DNA from: an uncultured Hungatella sp.
Lineage (GTDB): Bacteria; Bacillota; Clostridia; Lachnospirales; Lachnospiraceae
Length of the DNA stretch: 64,000 nt
NCBI GenBank assembly: GCA_910577935.1
Contig: CAJTOT010000001.1
Span: forward strand, 1 to 64,000
Direction of reading: 5' to 3'
Shown here one piece after another: positions 44,505 to 52,976 of the stretch; the stretch's first letter is position 1; every line of letters starts with the position of its first letter. The notes under the pieces are model-generated. The model was not told where the DNA came from. It saw only the letters and a list, made by a program, of their open reading frames with translations, and made no database searches. Made by a program: the position numbers and the translations under genes.

Positions 44505-46085
44505 TCAGATATTCAGCAGATCGCTGAAAACCTTCAGCGCTCCGTCTGTCTCGTGGGCCAGCACCTGTTTGGCCAGCACTTTTCCAAGCTGCACGCCTTC
44601 CTGGTCAAAGCTGTTCACATTCCACACAAAGCCCTGGAACATGACCTTATTCTCAAAATGGGCCAGCAGCGCTCCCAGGGTCCTCGGATTCAGCTGGTCG
44701 CCGATGATGATGCTGGAGGGGCGTCCTCCCTCAAAGTTCTTGTTCCTGTTGTCATCTGATTTTCCACAGGCGAAGGCCACGATCTGGGCGGCAACATTGG
44801 CGCACAGCTTCTGCTGGCTGGTGCTGTCCTGGATGACCACGTCTGTGCCGATCTGGCTGTTTTTAAATCCGATGAACTGAAGGGGCACAACGGAGGTGCC
44901 CTGGTGGAGCAGCTGATAGAAGGAGTGCTGTCCGTTGGTTCCAGGCTCACCGAAGATCACCGGGCCTGTCTGGTAATTCACAGGCTCGCCGAAACGGTTC
45001 ACGCTCTTGCCGTTGGACTCCATATCCAGCTGCTGCAAGTGGGCCGGGAAACGGTTTAAGGCCTGGGAATAGGGGAGAACCGCCGTGCACGGATAACCAA
45101 GCACGTTCCGCTCGTAGACGCCGATGAGGGCATCCAACATGGCGGGATTCTGGAAGATATCCTCGTTCAGGGACAGCTTGTCCTCCTGAGCCGCTCCCTC
45201 GAGAAATTGTTCAAACACCTCCGGTCCGAAGGCCAGGGACAATACGGCTCCACCCACTGCAGAGCTGGAAGAATACCGCCCTCCGATGTAATCGTCCATA
45301 AAGAATGCGGCCAGATAGTCGTCGCTCTTTGCCAGAGGAGAGGTCTCGCTGGTGACCGTCACCATATGCCTGGAGGCGTCAAGGCCGGCGTTCTTCAGGG
45401 CATCCTTGACAAAGGACTCGTTGGTCAGAGTCTCAAGGGTGGTTCCCGACTTTGACACGAGGATAAAGAGGGAATGGGCCACATCGATGGAATTCAGAAC
45501 AGCCGCCGCGTCGTCCGGGTCCACGTTGCTGATGAATTTTGCTTCCATCTTGAGAGCTCCCTGTTTTTTCGCCCAGTTCTCCAGGGCCAGGTAGATGGCG
45601 CGGGGGCCTAAATCACTGCCGCCGATGCCGATCTGGACCACGGTGGTAAATCTCTCCCCAGCCCCGTTGACGATCTCGCCTGCATGTACCTTTTTGGCAA
45701 ACTCTGCAACCTTCTGCTGCACTCCCACATAGAAATCCCGCTTGTTCACGCCGTCTGACACAACGGCCTCGCCCAACTGTCCGCGGGTCATGTGGTGAAG
45801 CACCATCCTATTCTCTCCGGTATTGATCACCTCACCGTTGTAAAGAGCCTTGAATTTTTCCGTCAGCTGGGCCTCCTTGGCCAGCTTGGCAAGTCCCTCC
45901 AGCACCTTGTCATCCACCTGCTTGGCAGCGTAGCTGTAGACCATGCCCTCTGCCATGGGAACGCTGTACTTTTTCGCCCTCTCTGCGCCGCTCTCCCCGG
46001 CCATCACCTGGGGCAGCTTCACCTTCTCCGTCTTTTGAAGCTCCTGAAAGGAAGCAAGCGCATCCATATTGTTCCAGTTGACCAT
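44505..46085 (-). CDS. pgi: Glucose-6-phosphate isomerase
   Basis: A 526-residue enzyme interconverting glucose-6-phosphate and fructose-6-phosphate in glycolysis, cytosolic. Family blocks include VVQIGIGGSDLGPRAIYLA (about 150), LVSKSGTTLETLTNESFV (about 210), GGRYSSSSAVGGAVLSLAFG (about 262) and EPGTNGQHSFYQLLHQGT (about 378). The length matches long bacterial PGIs. It begins at ATG 46085, 59 bases from the end of the LysR gene, with its own terminator, so it appears monocistronic. Confidence 0.95.
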   Translation of the reverse strand: MVNWNNMDALASFQELQKTEKVKLPQVMAGESGAERAKKYSVPMAEGMVYSYAAKQVDDKVLEGLAKLAKEAQLTEKFKALYNGEVINTGENRMVLHHMTRGQLGEAVVSDGVNKRDFYVGVQQKVAEFAKKVHAGEIVNGAGERFTTVVQIGIGGSDLGPRAIYLALENWAKKQGALKMEAKFISNVDPDDAAAVLNSIDVAHSLFILVSKSGTTLETLTNESFVKDALKNAGLDASRHMVTVTSETSPLAKSDDYLAAFFMDDYIGGRYSSSSAVGGAVLSLAFGPEVFEQFLEGAAQEDKLSLNEDIFQNPAMLDALIGVYERNVLGYPCTAVLPYSQALNRFPAHLQQLDMESNGKSVNRFGEPVNYQTGPVIFGEPGTNGQHSFYQLLHQGTSVVPLQFIGFKNSQIGTDVVIQDSTSQQKLCANVAAQIVAFACGKSDDNRNKNFEGGRPSSIIIGDQLNPRTLGALLAHFENKVMFQGFVWNVNSFDQEGVQLGKVLAKQVLAHETDGALKVFSDLLNI

Positions 46086-46144
46086 AATCGTGTCCTCCTT
46101 GGATATTAATATAAACTGGAATAATTATACTATTAATCCCGGTT

Positions 46145-47068
46145 TTATTCAAGAGTTTCTCTTCTGTCCTGATTATGAATTGTCTGTTTTTTCAGATATT
46201 TATAAAAAGTCTCCGCCGCCAGGCTTCTTCCCCGCTCCGTATCCGAGACGATCTGTATCGAACGCCCGGGAACCTGACAGTCGATCTGTATCTGAACCAG
46301 ACTGCCTTCTTTCAACAGGGGAAGCGCCAGCTTCTCAGGCACAAATCCAATCCCCAGATTATTTTCAATAAGGGGGAGCATAAGGTCAGAGGTGGCCACC
46401 TCCATGTCCGGCTCCATATCAATCATATGTTCTATAAAGAAGTCTTTGTACAGATGATAAGTCGCGCTCTCCCGCCCCAGGCCGACCCAGGGATATTTTT
46501 TAACCTCCTCCAGCTTCAGAGGCGTTTCCCCCAGCCCTGCGTAGTGGGTTCCGCCAACCAGAATCTCTTTAAAGTCCAGGGCTTTTTCCCACGAGAGGGG
46601 CTTGGAAGCCTGAAACGGCGTGGTGATCACCGCCAGATCCAGTCTGCCGCCTGCAAGGCTTTTTAAGGTCTCTCTTGTGGAATGATTGTGGATCTTGATC
46701 TTAATTCCGGGATATTCCAGCTTAAACCCCGGAAGCGCCTCCAGCAAAAACAGATGGAGGGCTGTCTCCGTCGCCCCGATCTCCACGGTGCCTTGTCCCA
46801 GGGAATCCTGCCGGCAAAGAGCTTCCTGGGCGTTCAGGAGATGTCTGCAGGCGATTTCCACATGGGAGTACAACAGTTTTCCTTCCTCTGTCAGGCTGAT
46901 TCCCCTGGCCTCGCGGATAAACAGCCCGCAGTTCAGCTGGGACTCCAACAGCTTCATAACCCGCGTCACATTGGGCTGACTGCTCCTCAAGGCTGCCGCC
47001 GCCTTGGTAATATTCCCGTACTTGGCTGCAAAATAAAATATTTTATAGTATTCGAAATTAATATCCAT
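46145..47068 (-). CDS. LysR-family transcriptional regulator
   Basis: A 307-residue regulator. ATG 47068 is preferred over TTG 47089 because the family motif begins MDINFEYYKIFYFAAKYGN. The winged helix (1-60) has ITKAAAALRSSQPNVTRVMKLLESQL and RGISLTEEGKLLY. The effector-binding domain (about 90-295) follows. It is divergent from a MATE exporter with a 113-base gap, the usual geometry for a LysR protein controlling its neighbour. The inducer is unknown. Confidence 0.92.
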   Translation of the reverse strand: MDINFEYYKIFYFAAKYGNITKAAAALRSSQPNVTRVMKLLESQLNCGLFIREARGISLTEEGKLLYSHVEIACRHLLNAQEALCRQDSLGQGTVEIGATETALHLFLLEALPGFKLEYPGIKIKIHNHSTRETLKSLAGGRLDLAVITTPFQASKPLSWEKALDFKEILVGGTHYAGLGETPLKLEEVKKYPWVGLGRESATYHLYKDFFIEHMIDMEPDMEVATSDLMLPLIENNLGIGFVPEKLALPLLKEGSLVQIQIDCQVPGRSIQIVSDTERGRSLAAETFYKYLKKQTIHNQDRRETLE

Positions 47069-47181
47069 ATATAATTTATATATCTCCAATATATTATATA
47101 TATTTTCCTTATTTCATAAAATGTATTATAATACATTTCCGGAGTCATGTAAATCAAAAACAACGGAAAGGATATGAGATT

Positions 47182-48528
47182 ATGAACAAGGATTTGACAG
47201 TGGGAAAACCGGAGACCGTGTTGTGGAGTTTCTGCCTTCCTCTGTTTGGCAGCATTGTCTTTCAGCAGCTCTACAACATAGCGGACAGTCTGGTAGCAGG
47301 CAAATTCATCGGTGAAAACGCGCTGGCCGCGGTGGGAAACAGCTATGAGATCACGCTGATCTTCATCGCCTTCGCCTTCGGGTGCAATATGGGCTGTTCC
47401 GTCGTCGTGTCACAGCTGTACGGCGCGAAGGAATACGGGAGGATGAAGACCGCGGTGACTACGGCGTGTATATTCAGCGGAGCCCTCTGCTGTATGCTCA
47501 TGGTGATTGGAATATTGGGGTGCGGTCCTCTTCTGCGCCTGATCCGCACCCCCGAAGAGGTCTTCGCGGACTCCACGCTTTATCTGGATATCTATGTGTG
47601 GGGACTGCCCTTTGTGTTTTTTTACAATATTTCCACGGGAATCTTCTCTGCCCTGGGGGACTCCAAGACGCCCTTCTGCTTTCTGGCGGCGTCCTCCACG
47701 TCCAACATAGCGGTGGACATTCTGTTTGTAAAAGCCTTTCACATGGGAGTTGCAGGTGTGGCCTGGGCCACCTTTTTGTGTCAGGGGATCAGCTGCGCGC
47801 TGGCTCTTTTGTCCATATGGGCACGTCTGAGAAAAATGCCCATCCAGGGGACCCCCCCGGTGTTTGACAAGGGGCTGCTCCAGAGGATCATAGCCATCGC
47901 GGTTCCCAGCATCTTGCAGCAGAGCTTTATCTCCGTGGGCAATATCATGATCCAGGGTGTGATCAACGGATTCGGCTCCTCTGTCATGGCCGGCTATTCT
48001 GCCGCGGTCAAGCTGAACAATATGGTGACCACCTCCTTCACGACCATCGGAAACGGAATCTCCAATTTTACGGCACAGAACTTGGGGGCCGGAAAGTACG
48101 GACGGATCAGGGAGGGCTTCCGGGCAGGCTTAAGGATGGTGTGGTGCCTGTGTGTTCCCTTCTGTGTGCTGTACATAGTGTTTGGCAGGCATCTTCTTCT
48201 CCTGTTCATGGAAAAAGATTCTGCCGCCGCCCTTGTGACAGGCAGACAGTTCTTGTGGATACTGTCGCCCTTCTACTTCGCGGTGTCTGCCAAGCTGGCG
48301 GCCGACGGCATTCTCCGGGGAGTCAGCGCCATGGGAAAGTTTATGACTGCCACCTTTACGGACTTAATACTCAGAGTGGTTCTGGCATTTGTCCTGTCCG
48401 GCTGGACCAACTCTCCCATAGGCATATGGTGCGCGTGGCCTATAGGATGGACTATATCCATGGGACTTTCTGTCTTCTTCTACCGCAAAAAATGTGAGGA
48501 GCTATCGGCAAAGTCCCCATCCGTCTAG
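47182..48528 (+). CDS. MATE family efflux transporter
   Basis: A 448-residue membrane protein with 12 predicted helices in two six-helix halves: PETVLWSFCLPLFGSIVFQQLYNIADSLVAGKF opens the first, and LLQRIIAIAVPSILQQSFISVGNIMIQG the second near residue 235. Family hallmarks include NALAAVGNSYEIT. It exports drugs or metabolites by sodium or proton antiport; substrate unknown. It is divergent from the LysR gene and its stop overlaps the convergent DUF2325-like gene by 4 bases. Confidence 0.93.
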   Translation: MNKDLTVGKPETVLWSFCLPLFGSIVFQQLYNIADSLVAGKFIGENALAAVGNSYEITLIFIAFAFGCNMGCSVVVSQLYGAKEYGRMKTAVTTACIFSGALCCMLMVIGILGCGPLLRLIRTPEEVFADSTLYLDIYVWGLPFVFFYNISTGIFSALGDSKTPFCFLAASSTSNIAVDILFVKAFHMGVAGVAWATFLCQGISCALALLSIWARLRKMPIQGTPPVFDKGLLQRIIAIAVPSILQQSFISVGNIMIQGVINGFGSSVMAGYSAAVKLNNMVTTSFTTIGNGISNFTAQNLGAGKYGRIREGFRAGLRMVWCLCVPFCVLYIVFGRHLLLLFMEKDSAAALVTGRQFLWILSPFYFAVSAKLAADGILRGVSAMGKFMTATFTDLILRVVLAFVLSGWTNSPIGIWCAWPIGWTISMGLSVFFYRKKCEELSAKSPSV

Positions 48529-50396
48529 CCTTCCGCCGCCATGGCGCTCAACTGCCTTCCCAGCTGGTCCAGGAAACGGTCCATATTGTTCTCGTTGACG
48601 TAGAGAACCGTCTGTTCAGGGCGCCTCTGGGCCATGAGGCGGTAATAGCAGCTGTGCTTCAGGACCAGGGTGTTGACGATGATGATCTTCTTGTTTTGTA
48701 TGGCTCTGGAATCAAAATGATTCTTGTCCGCCGGCAGGTACTGCCAGTGAGGGAACCGGGCGCGGACTCTCCGCTGCCAGTTCTCATGGCCCCCGACTAC
48801 CACCACCTGCTGGCTGTACAGGGCTTTGAGAGACTGGCGCCTGTCGGGAGAAAGAGGGCTGCGGGAGTTTTTGGCAGGACGCCCGGAAGGGAATTCTGTC
48901 TGGGGAAATTCTGTCTGGGGAGATTCCGTCCGGGGGGATTCTGTATGAACGGATTCCGCCTTCTCCAGGGTGGCGGCGACAAATCTTCTCAGCTCCTCCA
49001 GCTCTTTTTTCAGTGTCTCCTGGCGGGTTCTGGCGCTGTCCAGCTGTTCCCTTTTCCGGCAGGCTTCCAGACGGCATTCGTTCATCTCGGCCTGCATTTT
49101 CGCCTTTTCACCGGCGATTTTTGAAAGCTGTTCTCTTGAGGCAGACAGCAGCTTCCTGATGTTTAAAATTTCTTCCCGCAGCCGCTTTACCTCGTTCCAG
49201 GCTTTTGAACCCTCGTCTCTTTTGTATTCCTTGGAGATCGCGGAGATATATTTGCAGAGAGTGGCCATGAGAAGCATAGGCTCATAGTCCTCCCATGCCA
49301 TATCTTCTTCTGTGGAACAAAGTTTCTGGACCTCTTCCCGAGACAGCCGGATTCCATGAAATATTCTTGGATTTACCTGAAATATAGAAAATAACCTCTC
49401 ATAGTCGGAGTCATGCCGGAAACTGTGGTCTTCCAGGCTCAGATCCGGCGGCGGATTGTGGTAGATGGATTCCACATAGCACTGGTGAAAATCATAACAG
49501 TTGTAAATCTCCTCCAGCTCCCGCTGTCTGCGCTTCCCCTGTTCGGTGGCGGCTGCTTCTTCCAGGGACTCGAACATCTCCTCCTCATAGCAGACCATGG
49601 CCGAGAGAATGCTGTAGAACGTGTAATCCTCCTGGATCGGTATTCCCATGTCCTGGGCCATGGCAAGTCCCAGGGCCAGGATGGAAAGACGCAGGCACAC
49701 GTCCTCTTCCTCCGACAGGATGCGGAGGAAGTCTCCGCTGACGGCAGGGCAGCGTTTTAACTGATTTCTCATCTTCTTATATCCCTCTGCCGCGATTCTT
49801 GTGTAGGCGGCGAGGGCATCTTTATCCCCCCGGCGAATCCGCTCCAGGAGGCCCAGGCACAGACAGGCGTCATCCACCCGCGGAGCGGGAAACCACTGCA
49901 AAAAGGGGGTGTCCGCGTAGGACGAACAAGCATATGCCTCATAACAGGAGGCCCTGTTCTGCTCCATGTAATCCCGGAGTTCTCCTAAACATCTGTCATT
50001 TTTTACCACAGCGTAAACCAAAAAGCCGGTGCAGTCCACGTGAACCGTCTTGTGGTCCATCTCAAAGGCAGGCTCCAGACAAAGCTTCTGCACGTAAGGC
50101 ATCCGTTCCCAGACGGCGTCTTCCCTGTACCTTGCCGCCAGCTTATCGAATGCCGCTTCCAGAAATTCATCGTCCAGCACCTGCACTGACACGGAAAAAC
50201 CGGGAAAGGAATAATTTTTCCCCGATAAGGGGCGGGCCTCCCCGCCGGCAAAAGACGCCGGCTCCAGTGTCATGGTTCTTATTCTGTCCAGAAGCATCCG
50301 GCCGGAGCAGTCGTCAGCCAGCCAGCTCTTCATAAGCTCTGCCCTGGCCCTTACGAAGCAGGTCAGGCCGGACTCGATGATCGTGTTTTTTTCCAT
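48525..50396 (-). CDS. Coiled-coil protein with DUF2325-like C-terminus
   Basis: A 623-residue cytosolic protein starting at ATG 50396, where AAGGAG lies 7 bases upstream. Residues 1-400 are mixed and unassigned. A coiled coil (about 405-485) is rich in Glu/Lys/Arg (REEILNIRKLLSASREQLSK), then a linker holds the short repeats TESPRTESPQTEFPQTEF. The last 100 residues (QQVVVVGGHENWQRRVRARFPHW, KKIIIVNTLVLKHSCYYRL, TVLYVNENNMDRFL) resemble DUF2325, a Rossmann-like domain. Function unknown. It is convergent with the MATE gene. Confidence 0.75.
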   Translation of the reverse strand: MEKNTIIESGLTCFVRARAELMKSWLADDCSGRMLLDRIRTMTLEPASFAGGEARPLSGKNYSFPGFSVSVQVLDDEFLEAAFDKLAARYREDAVWERMPYVQKLCLEPAFEMDHKTVHVDCTGFLVYAVVKNDRCLGELRDYMEQNRASCYEAYACSSYADTPFLQWFPAPRVDDACLCLGLLERIRRGDKDALAAYTRIAAEGYKKMRNQLKRCPAVSGDFLRILSEEEDVCLRLSILALGLAMAQDMGIPIQEDYTFYSILSAMVCYEEEMFESLEEAAATEQGKRRQRELEEIYNCYDFHQCYVESIYHNPPPDLSLEDHSFRHDSDYERLFSIFQVNPRIFHGIRLSREEVQKLCSTEEDMAWEDYEPMLLMATLCKYISAISKEYKRDEGSKAWNEVKRLREEILNIRKLLSASREQLSKIAGEKAKMQAEMNECRLEACRKREQLDSARTRQETLKKELEELRRFVAATLEKAESVHTESPRTESPQTEFPQTEFPSGRPAKNSRSPLSPDRRQSLKALYSQQVVVVGGHENWQRRVRARFPHWQYLPADKNHFDSRAIQNKKIIIVNTLVLKHSCYYRLMAQRRPEQTVLYVNENNMDRFLDQLGRQLSAMAAEG

Positions 50397-50692
50397 AAAA
50401 ATTCTCCTTAATGCCCCGTCAGCTTCCTGACGGGTATTTGACCGTTTAACGGATACAACAATACTTTTCCGGCCGGCGCGCCGGAGTTTACACAATCATA
50501 AACACACCACCGCCTTTTTCCATGGTTTCCTGCTGTGGATCATCTGCTGAAACTGCAAATGAAAAACAGATATTTGCCAGACTATGGCAGAAAGAAATTC
50601 CGCCAGATCTCTTATGGCCCATAATACTGTACTTTTTCCAAAATGTCAACGGATATATTGTAAAATTCAGGAAATTTTGTTATCATAAAGTA
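50397..50692. other. Intergenic, promoter region of the coiled-coil gene
   Basis: There is no gene in these 296 bases. A short palindromic GGCCGGCGCGCCGG (about 50470-50483) is present. The right half is AT-rich and runs up to the 110-bp repeat. Confidence 0.4.
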
Positions 50693-50802
50693 ACCTCCAT
50701 GCGCCCGGAGGCGGACGCGCCACCACCCATGAAAGTCCTGCGGGCGCATTTGGCATACCTGAATTCATGCCGCCTAATCGGCGGCGGGACTTTCAAAGTA
50801 AC
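50693..50802 (+). repeat. 110-bp dispersed repeat, copy 1, with pseudoknot-like pairing
   Basis: It is nearly identical to 57027-57136 (6 differences in 110). ATGCGCCCG (50699-50707) pairs with CGGGCGCAT (50741-50749). TGAAAGTCC (50730-50738), inside that loop, pairs with GGACTTTCA (50787-50795), outside it, an H-type pseudoknot. GCCGCC (50769-50774 region) forms a hairpin with GGCGGC. Most differences between copies would change amino acids in the one open frame, so it is likely non-coding. It ends 31 bases before kptA. Confidence 0.75.
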
Positions 50803-50833
50803 GACAACTATATGGGACAGGAGGCGATCGTTT

Positions 50834-51370
50834 ATGGATTTAATCGGATTGAGCCGATATATCAGCCTGATTCTGCGCCATCACCCGGAGGCGGCAGGCA
50901 TCACCTTGGACGAGCACGGCTGGGCGGTGGTGGAAGAACTGCTGGCGGGAATCAGACGGACAGCTTACATCGATATGGCCATGCTTGAAGAGATTGTCAT
51001 GACTGATGACAAACAGAGATATTCGTTCAATGAAGACAAGACCCTGATTCGGGCGAATCAGGGCCACTCGGTGTCTGTAGATGTGGAACTGTCAAAAGCC
51101 GCGCCGCCGCGGTTCCTCTACCATGGAACCGGCGAGAAGTACACGGCCTCCATCAACGAGAACGGGCTTTTCGCCAAGGAGCGCCTGTATGTACATCTCT
51201 CCGGCGATGTGGAAACCGCCGTGAAGGTGGGAACCCGCCACGGAAAGCCGGTGGTGTATCGGGTTGACACCGGGCAGATGGCGGCGGACGGCTATGAATT
51301 TTTCCGGTCTGTCAACGGAGTGTGGCTCACCAGGCATGTGCCGGCAAGATATCTCACTGTGGCCGGGTAG
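50834..51370 (+). CDS. kptA: RNA 2'-phosphotransferase (KptA/Tpt1)
   Basis: A 178-residue enzyme that moves an RNA 2'-phosphate to NAD, giving cyclic ADP-ribose phosphate. ATG 50834 has AGGAGG upstream and the family start DLIGLSRYISLILRHHPEAAG. Conserved residues: Arg-His-His in LRHHPE, FLYHGTGEKY (about 92-101), YVHLSGDVETAVKVGTRHG (about 117-135) and the C-terminal NGVWLTRHVPARYL. Bacterial KptA has no tRNA-splicing role and its natural substrate is debated. The gene stands alone, directly after a pseudoknot-like repeat that might lie in its leader. Confidence 0.93.
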   Translation: MDLIGLSRYISLILRHHPEAAGITLDEHGWAVVEELLAGIRRTAYIDMAMLEEIVMTDDKQRYSFNEDKTLIRANQGHSVSVDVELSKAAPPRFLYHGTGEKYTASINENGLFAKERLYVHLSGDVETAVKVGTRHGKPVVYRVDTGQMAADGYEFFRSVNGVWLTRHVPARYLTVAG

Positions 51371-51384
51371 TTTTTCTGTACTTT

Positions 51385-51549
51385 CTAGTGCACTGACACA
51401 TTCATAATTTGACTAATGACTTGCCTAACTTTCCATCTGCCGCGTTGCCGGCGGTCAACGATGCCACCGCATCGCCTCCTTTCTCCGCCTTGCAGAATGA
51501 AAATTTATTCTGCGCCATTCGTTCAAAAATAAACGTGTCAGCACACTAG
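51385..51549. repeat. 165-bp inverted-repeat element (MITE-like)
   Basis: CTAGTGCACTGACAC (51385-51399) and GTGTCAGCACACTAG (51535-51549) are inverted repeats with 13 of 15 matching. The interior holds further dyads (GTTGCCGGCGGTCAAC near 51444; CAGAAT-gaaaattt-ATTCTG near 51493-51512) and no gene. The right arm supplies the TAG stop of the minus-strand nuclease gene (51546-51548). Confidence 0.55.
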
Positions 51550-52478
51550 GGATTGCACCTCTTGCAGGGCGCATACCCCTGGGTGATGAGCTGGTCCCTG
51601 CTTCCGGTGAAGGTCTCTTTGTTGGATTCGTTCATTTCTTCTGCCGATGAACATGTGGGATAATGGAATTTCATTGTGCTCGTGTTGAGAATGTAGTCTG
51701 CCGTCTCCTCCCCGCCGCTCCGGCTCTCCTCTGCCAGGACGCTGCTGCCGTCCGCATAGCTGATGGAGATTCCCGGCTGTACATTGTACGCGTACACGCA
51801 GAACATGATTCCGTCCCCGTCATCCTCCACAGACCGGCCCTCCATCAGAACGCCGGAGGCTACCAGGTTGTCCCCCTCAAAAACAGGGGTCACCCGGTAC
51901 ATCACATGATTTTCTGTCTCTTTCACATAGTCCGCCACCATATTTTCAAAAGGCAGCATCCCCTCGATGTTTAAGTACCTGGTTCCGGTGATGAGATTTT
52001 TTTCGTTGGCGTTTTCCCCTGTCAGCTGGTATCCGATGAGATGGCACCGGTTGTACAGATATTTTCCGTCTATGCTGTCATACTTGACGGTCTGCCAGCC
52101 GGAGGGCTTCACCTGTCCTATGTCCCCCCGTTTTTCCGTGGGCATGATATCTGTTCCCACACTGGCGCTGGCAGCGCCGCACCTGCCCAGGAAATCTAAG
52201 TCGCTGTAATCCTCGAAGGAAATCTCCGTCAGCTCTGCCCCGGTAAAATAGGGCACGTTGTCATTTATCACTTCGTAGGGTTTTCCCGAATATGCCGGCA
52301 CGTCCTCCAGGCAAAAAGCCGTCCCCGAGACTGACGCTTCCCGCGTCTGGCCGGCGGCCTCCGGGACAAATCCCGCCATCACCTCGCGGGTTATGGCGCC
52401 GGGAGCGCCGCATCCGGCAGACAGAAGAGCCGCGGCGGCCAGCGCCGCCATACGAACCCTGATTCTTATAGTTTTCAT
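51546..52478 (-). CDS. Secreted DNA/RNA non-specific endonuclease lipoprotein
   Basis: A 310-residue exported nuclease. The signal ends in LLSAGCGAPG (lipobox, Cys near 23). The endonuclease domain (about 70-250) is of the Endonuclea_NS_2 type: YLYNRCHLIGYQLTG with the catalytic His region, then ANEKNLITGTRYLNIEG with metal-binding Asn. The C-terminal 55 residues (YILNTSTMKFHYPTCSS, then YAPCKRCNP) look like a small Cys-containing nucleic-acid-binding module. Its stop codon lies inside an inverted-repeat element, so the last few residues may have been changed by insertion. Probable function: nucleic acid scavenging outside the cell. Confidence 0.85.
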   Translation of the reverse strand: MKTIRIRVRMAALAAAALLSAGCGAPGAITREVMAGFVPEAAGQTREASVSGTAFCLEDVPAYSGKPYEVINDNVPYFTGAELTEISFEDYSDLDFLGRCGAASASVGTDIMPTEKRGDIGQVKPSGWQTVKYDSIDGKYLYNRCHLIGYQLTGENANEKNLITGTRYLNIEGMLPFENMVADYVKETENHVMYRVTPVFEGDNLVASGVLMEGRSVEDDGDGIMFCVYAYNVQPGISISYADGSSVLAEESRSGGEETADYILNTSTMKFHYPTCSSAEEMNESNKETFTGSRDQLITQGYAPCKRCNP

Positions 52479-52499
52479 AAGTTTTTCTCCTTTTGCTTT

Positions 52500-52937
52500 T
52501 CAGGATACCTCCGCCCCGGGCCCGCAGGTCCCGCGCCCATAGATCTCCTCGGTTATCCGCTCATGGGAAGAGCCGGGAAAATCTGCGGTTTGTTCCAGCT
52601 TCCACTCTGCCAGGTCCGCGGTAAAACAGAAATCTGACGGATATGTCCGGTTCCACCGATAGAGGATGATCCCTTCAATGCGCGGAAGATGCGGGGAGAC
52701 CTCCTGATTTTCCACGAAGCAGTACTCCCCTGGACCGGCATGTTCCAGAAACTGTTCATCTGTCACGATGCAGTCCGAAGCTTCGTCCGCGAACTGCTTT
52801 GCGCTGTAGGCATTCATCCACAGCTTTTTTGTCCCCGCCAGGGAGAGCACGCGCTGCCTGAGAATCCGGTCCCGGCTCTGCCGTCTCCCGTTGAAGGCCA
52901 TGCCGTTTTTGCTGTCAATACATACGATAATTATCAT
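52500..52937 (-). CDS. Small conserved protein of unknown function
   Basis: A 145-residue cytosolic protein starting at ATG 52937 (GGAGACG upstream). It opens with MIIIVCIDSKNGMAFNGRRQ SRD, which has the look of a Rossmann-like beta strand and a basic turn, and has a central ECTFVENQEV-like region with EYCFVENQEVSP and IILYRWNRTYPSD. I do not recognise a Pfam domain. It lies 21 bases before the nuclease gene in the same direction, so the two may be cotranscribed. Confidence 0.7.
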   Translation of the reverse strand: MIIIVCIDSKNGMAFNGRRQSRDRILRQRVLSLAGTKKLWMNAYSAKQFADEASDCIVTDEQFLEHAGPGEYCFVENQEVSPHLPRIEGIILYRWNRTYPSDFCFTADLAEWKLEQTADFPGSSHERITEEIYGRGTCGPGAEVS

Positions 52938-52976
52938 GGTTTTCGTCTCCTTCCACCTGACGGCATGGTATAAAGT

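Noticed and set aside
50522..50833. Upstream extension of the kptA frame covering 104 codons
   Set aside because: The kptA family starts at ATG 50834 with AGGAGG; the extension covers the dispersed repeat and has no homology.
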